Shown here piece by piece: positions 1 to 6,201 of a stretch of 27,661 nt of DNA. This DNA comes from a virus. The stretch lies in the IMG/VR virus record IMGVR_UViG_3300025873_000035, positions 1 through 27,661 of that record; one strand, given 5' to 3'. The notes under the pieces were generated by a model. That model was not told the origin of the DNA, did not search any database, and was given only the letters and a program-made list of their open reading frames with translations. A program made the position numbers and the translations under genes. How positions within the stretch are numbered: the first letter of the stretch is position 1; each line of letters opens with the position of its first letter.

Positions 1-39
1 CAGAATTATAATGCAGGCAAATCAAAACATAAGAACTAA
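1..39 (+). CDS. C-terminal tail of an upstream gene (partial)
   Basis: Frame 1 is open from the window edge and encodes about 12 residues ending GKSKHKN before a TAA at 37-39. That TAA overlaps the ATG of the next gene as TAATG, the same coupling seen at five other junctions here, which is the main reason to believe it is a real gene end. Nothing can be said about function. Confidence 0.5.
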   Translation, partial: QNYNAGKSKHKN

Positions 40-398
40 TGAGAGGTAATATATTTATATGCTTAAACGAGCAGACGTACAACTCGGAGATTCCCGACAT
101 ACTATCGAGATGCAGACGAGTAGAGTTTAGCAAAGATGGCAGTTCATCAAAGATACTGCCCACTACTTTTGCTCAGATGGGCGAGGATAACACAACAGAT
201 TTTGGGAAAGTGCAGTCTTTGTCTGTTGATGGTGTTAACTTCTACATACTACAGTTTAATGCGAGTTGGTTGAACGGCGAGGTATCTTATTTAAAAGATT
301 TGGGCAAGGGATTAAGTTACCCTAACAACGCATTACTTCTTAATGCAGAGGCAAGGAAATTATTGGAAGAGAATATATCTAAAGAATATGAGGGGTAG
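39..398 (+). CDS. Unknown protein, first copy of a tandem paralogous pair
   Basis: A 119-aa soluble protein of unknown function. It starts MRGNIFICLNEQTY and carries a C-terminal block with SWL, then LGKGLSYPNN and an EA pair. The next gene has the same signature at both ends, so the two are diverged duplicates. No membrane segment or catalytic motif is visible. Its ATG overlaps the stop of the upstream gene, and its own end overlaps the next ATG by 11 bases, so the pair is probably translated together. It sits just ahead of the lysis genes, which is the only hint to its role. I do not recognise the family. Confidence 0.8.
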   Translation: MRGNIFICLNEQTYNSEIPDILSRCRRVEFSKDGSSSKILPTTFAQMGEDNTTDFGKVQSLSVDGVNFYILQFNASWLNGEVSYLKDLGKGLSYPNNALLLNAEARKLLEENISKEYEG

Positions 399-750
399 TA
401 TATTTTTTTGTTTAAACACACAGACTTATGAGGCTGAAGTGCCTGAGTCTTTCTTAGAGAATTATAGTGTAGAAGACTTTAATGAAAACGGGGTCGATGT
501 TAATTTAGAAAAGATTACCTTTAAAGGGTTAAGTACACTCAACGGTAAGGTGCTTGGTTTTGCGGTAGAAGTCAGTATAGAGAACATACCTCATTACGTT
601 ATAGAATTTTATTCTAGTTGGTTAAGTGATGAAGCGGTATCTTCTTTGGTTCTAGGAAAAGGATTACAATATCCAAGCAATTCTACGCTCACAGAAAAAG
701 AGGCACAAGTAATAATATCAAAATACAGAATTAATGAATTGGGTAACTAA
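388..750 (+). CDS. Unknown protein, second copy of a tandem paralogous pair
   Basis: A 120-aa protein starting MRGSIFFCLNTQTYEAEVPE. An in-frame ATG at 343 would add 15 residues, but 388 is preferred because the resulting N-terminus aligns residue for residue with the N-terminus of the preceding gene. The shared C-terminal block is SSWL, then LGKGLQYP and an EA pair. The middle third is much more diverged than the ends. The start lies inside the last codons of its paralogue (ATGAGGGGTAG), an overlap typical of a translationally coupled duplicate. Function is unknown. A virion or lysis-accessory role is only a guess from position. Confidence 0.8.
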   Translation: MRGSIFFCLNTQTYEAEVPESFLENYSVEDFNENGVDVNLEKITFKGLSTLNGKVLGFAVEVSIENIPHYVIEFYSSWLSDEAVSSLVLGKGLQYPSNSTLTEKEAQVIISKYRINELGN

Positions 751-792
751 CAGTACGTATAACATAAGTAAACTTATTTACGTAATAAAGAA

Positions 793-948
793 ATGAAAAG
801 CGAGATTTTAGATAATGTTACATTTAATAGTATTAACGTGGGGGCAATAGGTATGACGTTTATTAACCTAGAGCAGACATTAACCCTGCTAGTATTGGTT
901 ACGGCTTTAATTTATAATATAAAAAAAATAACGAAGGGCAATGAGTAA
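793..948 (+). CDS. Small single-pass membrane protein in the lysis block
   Basis: A 51-aa protein beginning MKSEILDNVTF. One hydrophobic segment spans about residues 29-43 (core LTLLVLVTALIY) and is followed by a basic tail (NIKKITKGNE). It ends eight bases inside the M15 peptidase gene, which implies coupling. A short N-terminal part, one membrane helix and a positive cytoplasmic end fit a holin or spanin-like accessory protein. Similar tiny proteins beside endolysins are common in Bacteroidota phages, but the exact lysis role cannot be assigned from sequence alone. Confidence 0.65.
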   Translation: MKSEILDNVTFNSINVGAIGMTFINLEQTLTLLVLVTALIYNIKKITKGNE

Positions 949-1297
949 TAGATATTTCTCTAAAGACGAGTTTAAGTGTTGCTGCGGCAACTCTTTTGAT
1001 AAGATGGATAGTAATCTGTTAAAGATGCTTGATGTCGCTAGAGGGGTGGCGGATATACCGTTTAATATTACTAGTAGCTATAGGTGTAGCAAGAAGAACA
1101 AAGAAGTTGGAGGAGTAGATAATTCTGCACACACTCGTGGTACGGCAGTTGATATATCTTGCACCAACAGCTCAGATAGATTTATTGTATTAGATGCCCT
1201 TTTATCCGCAGGATTTGAAAGGATTGGGATTGCAAAAACATTTATTCATGCTGATGTAGATACGGAACTACCTACGGGAGTAATTTGGTTATACTAA
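941..1297 (+). CDS. M15A-type zinc peptidase, probable endolysin
   Basis: A 118-aa protein with the D-Ala-D-Ala-carboxypeptidase / L-Ala-D-Glu-endopeptidase fold. Visible marks are a cysteine-rich FKCCCG start of the family type (residues 11-16), SSYR at 45-48, the zinc-ligand motif SAHTRGTAVDI (His64, Asp71) and FIHADVD (His103, Asp105). Its length matches stand-alone M15A phage enzymes. It should cut peptidoglycan cross-links at the end of infection. It has no signal peptide, so export must come from a holin, and small membrane proteins flank it on both sides. An alternative is a virion-associated peptidase, but the surrounding small membrane genes favour a lysis role. Confidence 0.9.
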   Translation: MSNRYFSKDEFKCCCGNSFDKMDSNLLKMLDVARGVADIPFNITSSYRCSKKNKEVGGVDNSAHTRGTAVDISCTNSSDRFIVLDALLSAGFERIGIAKTFIHADVDTELPTGVIWLY

Positions 1298-1380
1298 TGA
1301 TTATGCTTTGCCCTATACTTATGATATGCGTTGTAGTAAGTGCGTTTATTTATTATTGGAAATTAATAACTAAAGATTAG
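1297..1380 (+). CDS. 27-residue hydrophobic membrane peptide
   Basis: A very short open frame starting with ATG inside the stop of the peptidase gene (TAATG). It encodes MIMLCPILMICVVVSAFIYY, then WKLITKD and TAG. About residues 2-20 form a single membrane helix with a short basic cytoplasmic tail. The coupling and tight packing (two bases to the next ATG) argue it is real. A role in lysis, for instance a mini-holin or a regulator of one, is inferred from context only. Confidence 0.5.
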   Translation: MIMLCPILMICVVVSAFIYYWKLITKD

Positions 1381-1382
1381 AT

Positions 1383-1556
1383 ATGGAAGTTTTAAAAGAA
1401 AGTTGGTTAGAAATATTAATAGGCTTTATGATATTCATAAAGGTTCTAGTAAATGTTACGCCTACAGAGAAAGACAACAAAGTATTCGGGTGGTTAGATT
1501 CTATATTTGACTCTGTCATCCCTAATTACAATAAGAACGGTGGTAAGCATAGTTAA
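1383..1556 (+). CDS. 57-aa membrane-anchored protein in the lysis block
   Basis: A protein starting MEVLKESWLEILIGFMIFIK. It has one hydrophobic segment (about residues 8-25), then the motif DNKVFGWLDSIFDSVIPNYN and a basic end (KNGGKHS). I recall this pattern of one helix followed by a KVFGWLD-I-P motif from small phage proteins of Bacteroidota, with no assigned function. It lies between a 27-aa membrane peptide and a holin-like gene and overlaps the latter. The likely role is lysis timing or spanin-like function, inferred from place and topology. Confidence 0.6.
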   Translation: MEVLKESWLEILIGFMIFIKVLVNVTPTEKDNKVFGWLDSIFDSVIPNYNKNGGKHS

Positions 1557-1761
1557 AATATTACAGGGGCTAGACTTAACTGCTATCTTTAAGGATAAGA
1601 AATCCGGTGACGGAAGGCGTTGGTCAGCTAAAAGAACTATAGGAGGGGCTATTGTAACATACGCCCTTACATCAATGAATGGTGAGATAGAGTGGGAAGG
1701 TGTAGTTCTTTGTGCTATAGGAGTTTTACCACTATGCCTATCTATGTTTGAGAAGAATTAA
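1540..1761 (+). CDS. Holin-like small membrane protein
   Basis: About 73 aa with two hydrophobic stretches (around IGGAIVTYALTSM and GVVLCAIGVLPLCLSMF) joined by an acidic turn. They are preceded by a short amphipathic segment and a charged stretch (KDKKSGDGRRWSAKR). Two helices in under 80 residues beside an endolysin fit a class II or III holin. The start is uncertain: no ATG is in frame, GTG at 1540 is preferred, and TTG at 1507 would make 84 aa with a longer overlap of the upstream gene. The frame ends 33 bases before the next gene, with a promoter-like box in between. Confidence 0.6.
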   Translation: MVSIVKILQGLDLTAIFKDKKSGDGRRWSAKRTIGGAIVTYALTSMNGEIEWEGVVLCAIGVLPLCLSMFEKN

Positions 1762-1766
1762 TTTAG

Positions 1767-1774
1767 TATCTTTA
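1767..1774 (+). promoter_or_regulatory. Possible -7 box (TATCTTTA) for the packaging block
   Basis: TATCTTTA matches the Bacteroidota -7 consensus TAnnTTTG at all but the last position and lies 20 bases before the ATG at 1795. A TTTG at 1747-1750 might be the -33 element, but the 16-base spacing is short. It sits in one of the few non-coding gaps. Confidence 0.4.
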
Positions 1775-1794
1775 CTTAAATTAAATTCACTCAA

Positions 1795-2028
1795 ATGAAA
1801 AAGCTAGAGCAAAAAGAGTTAGACACTCTAAAGGAGTCTATGAGACAATACAACGAATGCAAGTTGCAGTTAGGCGAAACCGTTTTACAGCAACAATCCT
1901 TAATGAGTAAGGTTGAGGTAATAAAGAGAGAGTCTAAGTCTTACGAGGATTTATTAATTAAAAAATACGGGCAAGACACTGTTATTAATATAGAGACAGG
2001 CGAAGTCAAACCTTCAAAAAAAGAATAA
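1795..2028 (+). CDS. Small coiled-coil protein
   Basis: A 77-aa highly charged helical protein. It begins MKKLEQKELDTLKESMRQYN, continues with a heptad-like helix to about residue 60, and ends KYGQDTVINIETGEVKPSKK. The last part (KYG, then INIETGE) resembles small coiled-coil proteins of unknown role that are frequent in Bacteroidota phages. Its leader is A/T-rich with no clear Shine-Dalgarno sequence, in the Bacteroidota style. It is the first gene after a candidate promoter. An oligomerising or chaperone-like structural role is possible but not demonstrated. Confidence 0.75.
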   Translation: MKKLEQKELDTLKESMRQYNECKLQLGETVLQQQSLMSKVEVIKRESKSYEDLLIKKYGQDTVINIETGEVKPSKKE

Positions 2029-2031
2029 GAT

Positions 2032-2283
2032 ATGCCTAAGATTAGTTCGTATACAACAAAAGCACCTGCCCTTGGCGATGTGCTTCTAGGGAGTGATGCA
2101 GGGACTTCTAACGAAACAAGTAACTTTACTGCAGAAGGTCTTTTAACATTATTTAATAATAATACCGTCCCGGCAACATCTACTGATGCAGGAACAAAAG
2201 GTCAGATTGCGGTTAATGCGACACATATATACATCTGCATCTCTACTGATACTTGGATGAGGGCGGCTATAGCTACATTCTAA
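2032..2283 (+). CDS. Small head- or tail-fibre-like protein
   Basis: An 83-aa protein beginning MPKISSYTTKAPALGDVLLG, then an SDAGTSNETSNFTAE stretch and a C-terminus with GQIAVNATHIYICISTDTWM. The N-terminal pattern (polar Ser/Thr-rich, APALGD-LLGSD) and the C-terminal pattern (G-I-A, H-IYIC, T-TW-R-A) recall small trimeric fibre proteins of phages. The first part would anchor on the virion and the last would be a short beta-strand end. No enzymatic motif is seen. It packs three bases after the coiled-coil gene. The assignment is by pattern memory, so moderate. Confidence 0.6.
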   Translation: MPKISSYTTKAPALGDVLLGSDAGTSNETSNFTAEGLLTLFNNNTVPATSTDAGTKGQIAVNATHIYICISTDTWMRAAIATF

Positions 2284-2287
2284 TATA

Positions 2288-2512
2288 ATGGATATTAGAA
2301 AGATATCCGTAGGTCCTGACTACAAGTCGGGGGCAATGCATTATATTGTTGGGCAAGATATTCTTAATGCTTCGCATAAGATTCATCTTATTCAGCAAGA
2401 TAAAACCTCTCAATTCATAAAGGTTTGGATTCGACGGGAGGATGAGGTTATTCTTTGGAAAGAGTTTAACTCTAATATGCCAATTTCAATCGAGTACAAT
2501 ATAAACTTTTAA
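2288..2512 (+). CDS. Small unknown phage protein
   Basis: A 74-aa beta-rich soluble protein containing GPDYKSGAMHYIVGQ near the start and several hydrophobic/charged alternating strands (HKIHLIQQD, QFIKVWIRRED, VILWKEF). It lies four bases after the fibre-like gene and one base before the next gene. A virion or assembly role is likely from position. No motif allows a firmer statement. Confidence 0.65.
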   Translation: MDIRKISVGPDYKSGAMHYIVGQDILNASHKIHLIQQDKTSQFIKVWIRREDEVILWKEFNSNMPISIEYNINF

Positions 2513-2513
2513 T

Positions 2514-2669
2514 ATGAATAAAGATACCGACTTCCTAAAAGACTCAGCGAAGAGAGCTGAAGAGTCTCGCAATGACACATTCGAGTCGTGGGTAGTAGAC
2601 TTGGAAGATAAGGACCAACCTGATACTTGCAGTGTCGATGACGATGACTGCGAAGCTTGTGGGTCATAA
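2514..2669 (+). CDS. Small acidic protein with C-terminal cysteines
   Basis: A 51-aa frame from ATG 2514 to TAA 2667-2669. It starts MNKDTDFLKDSAKRAEESRN and ends with a strongly acidic stretch carrying three cysteines (DTCSVDDDDCEACGS). The tight fit between the flanking genes (one base upstream, TAATG overlap downstream) supports translation. The CEAC pair could bind metal or form disulfides, which is inference only. Function is unknown. Confidence 0.55.
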   Translation: MNKDTDFLKDSAKRAEESRNDTFESWVVDLEDKDQPDTCSVDDDDCEACGS

Positions 2670-3232
2670 TGAAATCTCCATTTAATTTTATTGTACGCCC
2701 TCTAAAGGGTAAGAGATACAATAACACGAAGACTATCGGAGGGATGGAGTTCGTTGTTAGCACTTCTGAGGAAGACCATAAGTTTTCCAATCGTGAGGCT
2801 GTTGTTGTAGAGACTCCTATAGATTACAAGGGCTCTATATGTGCAGGGGATATTCTTCTTGTTCATCATAATGTCTTTAAGTTTTATAACGATATAAAGG
2901 GTAATCGCAAAAGTGGAAAGAGCTACTTTAAAGATGACCTATTCTTTGTTGATAGCGAGCAGTTCTATCTATATAAAAAAGAAGGAAAGTGGTATAGCCA
3001 CGATAGATATTGTTTTATAAAGCCTATAGATAAGCTTGACGGTTTCTTAGAGAAGTCTTGTAAGTACGAACCTTTGATGGGAGATATGGTGTATCCAAAT
3101 GAGTATTTAAAGTCTAAAGGAATTAACGAAGGCGATAGAGTGTACTTTACTCCTAATAGCGAGTATGAGTTTACGGTAGAAGACAAGACTTTATATAGAG
3201 TGTTTGACCACCAAGTAACTATGAAAGCTTAA
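2669..3232 (+). CDS. GroES-like co-chaperonin (two-lobed)
   Basis: A 187-aa protein started at the ATG overlapping the previous stop; an ATG at 2657 would lie inside the preceding gene. Residues 7-70 follow a GroES course: FIVRPLKGKRY at the start, a TIGG turn, EAVVVETP for the GEV-like strand, and CAGDILLVHH for the GD-V strand. Residues 138-187 repeat the second half (GINEGDRVYFTPN, then TLYRVFDHQVTMK), with a charged insertion between. GroES proteins cap the GroEL folding cage, and phages encode versions such as T4 gp31 to fold their capsid protein. Lying upstream of terminase, portal and capsid genes fits that job. The insertion is not usual for the family. Confidence 0.5.
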   Translation: MKSPFNFIVRPLKGKRYNNTKTIGGMEFVVSTSEEDHKFSNREAVVVETPIDYKGSICAGDILLVHHNVFKFYNDIKGNRKSGKSYFKDDLFFVDSEQFYLYKKEGKWYSHDRYCFIKPIDKLDGFLEKSCKYEPLMGDMVYPNEYLKSKGINEGDRVYFTPNSEYEFTVEDKTLYRVFDHQVTMKA

Positions 3233-3696
3233 TGGTTGGTGTTATAGATGATATAATATTAAATCCTAAGCAGTATGTTAACGATATACTTAACAACCCT
3301 TTTATAGATTTCGCTGATGGCGACTATATCTTTAAAGGAATACAACCTAGGGAAGATGATGCTTTTTCAAAATATGTATTAGACAAGTTTAAAGGATATA
3401 AGATTGCTTTTAATTTTATAAGACAGTCTCCATACAAGCAGTTAGAGCCTAATTATATTCATACAGATGAAATGATGGGGGATGTAACTGTTTTGTTGTA
3501 TCTTAATGAAGAATATCCTAAAGGAGCAGGAACAACTATATACAGCCTAAAGGAAGGGATTAAAGTTGTAGATTATAAGTTTAATAGAATGTGTTACTTT
3601 GACTCTAAAGAATCTCACTCTAGAAACCTTAAAGATAATTTTGGGGAAGGAGACGAGTCTAGGTTAGTCCAAGTAATATTTTTAAAAAAAATATAA
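3232..3696 (+). CDS. 2-oxoglutarate/Fe(II)-dependent oxygenase
   Basis: A 154-aa protein with the prolyl-4-hydroxylase-like double-stranded beta-helix pattern. Fe(II) ligands are seen in YIHTDE (His77, Asp79) and ESHSR (His129), with Arg144 in DESRLVQVIFL as the likely 2-oxoglutarate salt-bridge residue. The strand VTVLLYLNEE follows the HxD as expected, and GAGTTIYS fits the next turn. It would hydroxylate a protein or small-molecule substrate using oxygen and 2-oxoglutarate. It is coupled by TAATG to the genes on both sides, so it is made with the packaging proteins. The substrate is unknown. Phage versions are known in marine viruses. Confidence 0.8.
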   Translation: MVGVIDDIILNPKQYVNDILNNPFIDFADGDYIFKGIQPREDDAFSKYVLDKFKGYKIAFNFIRQSPYKQLEPNYIHTDEMMGDVTVLLYLNEEYPKGAGTTIYSLKEGIKVVDYKFNRMCYFDSKESHSRNLKDNFGEGDESRLVQVIFLKKI

Positions 3697-3977
3697 TGGA
3701 TTCAACGGAGTTAAGGAAAGAAATTATAGAAGCAGGTTATAAGGCTGTCAAGCAATTGATTAAAGTTGCTAAGGAGGAGATTATAAAGCCTGACCCTGAG
3801 GATGAGTTAGCGGCAGACAAGTTAAAGAACGCTGCAGCCTCAAAGAAGCTATCTATATTTGATGCATTTGAAATACTTAAACGTATTGATACTGAGAAAG
3901 ATAATATTAAGTTAGAGTCTCAAGGACCTAACAGAACAGATACAAAACAAGGATTTGCAGAGCGAAGGTCTAAATAA
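3696..3977 (+). CDS. Putative terminase small subunit
   Basis: A 93-aa helical protein starting MDSTELRKEIIEAGYKAVKQ. A central helix carries SKKLSIFDAFEILKRID and a polar tail ends GFAERRSK. It directly precedes and overlaps the large terminase gene, the normal place for a small subunit, which recognises viral DNA and loads the motor. Size and all-helical character fit, but no helix-turn-helix can be drawn with certainty. The assignment is by context. The ATG overlaps the oxygenase stop. Confidence 0.55.
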   Translation: MDSTELRKEIIEAGYKAVKQLIKVAKEEIIKPDPEDELAADKLKNAAASKKLSIFDAFEILKRIDTEKDNIKLESQGPNRTDTKQGFAERRSK

Positions 3978-6201
3978 ATTATACCGTGTAGTCCATGATT
4001 ACATTCCGTCACGCCCGTTATCTAAGAAGAATAGTGGGCGTAGTTGGGTTTATGGGTATAATTCTGAGTATGACTTTGTTAATATATCTAAGACAGGACA
4101 GATAGGTGAGGTGGTAGAGATATCGGGATTAAAGATAGGATTACCTCCCACCCCTAAGGAATGCCACAAAAGACACGACACTAAATCTTTACAGTTTTGG
4201 GAACGAGAAGGACTCCCTAAGGAGTTACAAAAAATTAACTCTATATTCCAATGGAATGATATGTCCTCTCCATTTAAAGATAGGTGGGTTGACTATATAG
4301 AGTCTGAGTTCGATAGAAGGGATGAGGGGTTTTGGTTTATGAATCAAGGAGACCCCACCTACATAACGGGGTCACATTATATGTACTTACAATGGACTAG
4401 TATTGATGTGGGCTATCCTGATTACCGTGAAGCAAATAGAATCTTTTTTATTTTTTGGGAAGCAAGTAGGGCTGATAAGCGTTCCTTTGGAATGGCATAC
4501 CTAAAGATTAGGCGTTCAGGATTTTCATTTATGGGCTCATCAGAGGCTGTTAATATAGGGACGTTAGCTAAAGACTCTAGAGTAGGGATACTATCAAAGA
4601 CGGGGTCTGATGCTAAGAAAATGTTTACCGATAAAGTAGTTCCTATATCTAATAGGCTGCCTTTCTTCTTTAAGCCAATTCAAGATGGTATGGATAAGCC
4701 TAAGACGGAGCTTGCCTTTAGGATTCCTGCATCTAAGATTACTAAGAAGAATATGTATGACGTATCAGTAGAAGAGTTAGAGGGGTTAGATACGACTATA
4801 GATTGGAAGAATACAGATGATAACTCATATGATGGTGAGAAGCTACTCCTACTAGTACATGATGAAAGCGGAAAGTGGATTAAGCCGAATAATATATTAA
4901 ACAATTGGAGGGTAACTAAAACTTGTTTACGATTAGGTAGCAAGATTATAGGTAAATGCCTTATGGGTTCTACATCTAACGCCTTATCAAAGGGTGGTGG
5001 CAACTTTAAGAAGCTTTATGAAGACTCAAGTGTTGAAAGTAGGAATGCTAACGGTCAAACGAAAAGCGGGTTGTACTCTTTATTTATCCCTATGGAGTGG
5101 AACATGGAGGGGTTTATTGATAGATACGGAATGCCTGTATTTAAAAAGCCAAAACAACCTGTACTTGGGGTAGATAATGAGATGATAGACAACGGGGCAG
5201 TTGATTATTGGGAGGCTGAGGTAGCCTCACTAAAGAGTGATGCAGATGCATTGAATGAGTTTTACCGACAATTTCCTCGTACTGAGTCACACGCTTTTAG
5301 AGATGAAAGTAAGTCTTCATTATTCAACCTAACTAAGATATATCAGCAAATAGATTATAACGACTCATTAATTATGGAGCACCACGTTACTCGTGGGTCA
5401 TTCCATTGGAAAGATGGTCAGAAGGATACTCAAGTTATATTTAGTCCTGACACGAGGGGTAGATTCTTGGTAAGTTGGATGCCTAATAAGTCTTTACAAA
5501 ATAGAAAGGTAAGTAAGAGAGGGCAGTTCTATCCGGGGAACGAACATATCGGGTCGTTTGGATGTGACTCCTATGATATATCAGGAACAGTAGGAGGTAA
5601 GGGGTCTAATGGTTCTCTTCATGGGCTTACTAAATTTAATATGGACGAAGCCCCTAGTAGTGAGTTTTTTCTTGAGTACATAGCTAGACCTCAAACTGCA
5701 GAGATATTCTTTGAAGAGGTTCTTATGGCTTGTATATTTTACGGAATGCCAATCCTGTGTGAGAATAATAAACCAAGACTACTATATCACTTTAAGAATA
5801 GGGGCTATAGGGGATACTCTATGAATAGACCTGACAAGCTTTTTAATAAACTATCAAAGACAGAGAAGGAGTTGGGAGGAATACCAAACTCTTCTGAGGA
5901 TGTTAAGCAGTCACACGCATCTGCTATTGAATCTTATATAGAGAAACACGTAGGGTTGGATATGATTGGTTCATACAGAGATTCAGATGAGATAGGTTCA
6001 ATGCCTTTTGCTAGAACTCTTGAAGATTGGGCTAGATTCGATATTAACAACAGAACAAAGTTTGATGCATCTATTAGCTCAGGGTTAGCAATTATGGCTA
6101 ACCAAAAGCACCTCTACCTTCCCGAACAAAAACAGTCAAAAATAAGTGTTACCTTTGCTAGATACAATAACAAGGGGTCAATTAGTGAATTATTAAGATA
6201 G
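3955..6201 (+). CDS. terL: Terminase large subunit (DNA-packaging motor)
   Basis: A 748-aa packaging ATPase and nuclease. The ATPase half shows a Walker-A-like LKIRRSGFSF (residues 183-192), Walker B LLLLVHDES (297-305) with catalytic Glu304, and a coupling motif GSTSN (338-342). The nuclease half shows GCDSYDISG with acidic residues 538 and 541, and a later Glu603 (LCENNKP). It cuts concatemeric DNA and drives it into the procapsid through the portal. Length and these motifs resemble the long terminases of crAss-like and related Bacteroidota phages. The start is a TTG at 3955, as the open frame upstream (from 3916) holds no ATG. It overlaps the small-subunit gene by 23 bases and abuts the portal gene. 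Confidence 0.92.
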   Translation: MQSEGLNKLYRVVHDYIPSRPLSKKNSGRSWVYGYNSEYDFVNISKTGQIGEVVEISGLKIGLPPTPKECHKRHDTKSLQFWEREGLPKELQKINSIFQWNDMSSPFKDRWVDYIESEFDRRDEGFWFMNQGDPTYITGSHYMYLQWTSIDVGYPDYREANRIFFIFWEASRADKRSFGMAYLKIRRSGFSFMGSSEAVNIGTLAKDSRVGILSKTGSDAKKMFTDKVVPISNRLPFFFKPIQDGMDKPKTELAFRIPASKITKKNMYDVSVEELEGLDTTIDWKNTDDNSYDGEKLLLLVHDESGKWIKPNNILNNWRVTKTCLRLGSKIIGKCLMGSTSNALSKGGGNFKKLYEDSSVESRNANGQTKSGLYSLFIPMEWNMEGFIDRYGMPVFKKPKQPVLGVDNEMIDNGAVDYWEAEVASLKSDADALNEFYRQFPRTESHAFRDESKSSLFNLTKIYQQIDYNDSLIMEHHVTRGSFHWKDGQKDTQVIFSPDTRGRFLVSWMPNKSLQNRKVSKRGQFYPGNEHIGSFGCDSYDISGTVGGKGSNGSLHGLTKFNMDEAPSSEFFLEYIARPQTAEIFFEEVLMACIFYGMPILCENNKPRLLYHFKNRGYRGYSMNRPDKLFNKLSKTEKELGGIPNSSEDVKQSHASAIESYIEKHVGLDMIGSYRDSDEIGSMPFARTLEDWARFDINNRTKFDASISSGLAIMANQKHLYLPEQKQSKISVTFARYNNKGSISELLR

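Noticed and set aside
343-387. Longer start for the second paralogue at 343
   Set aside because: The extra 15 residues have no match in the first paralogue, whose start aligns exactly with the ATG at 388.
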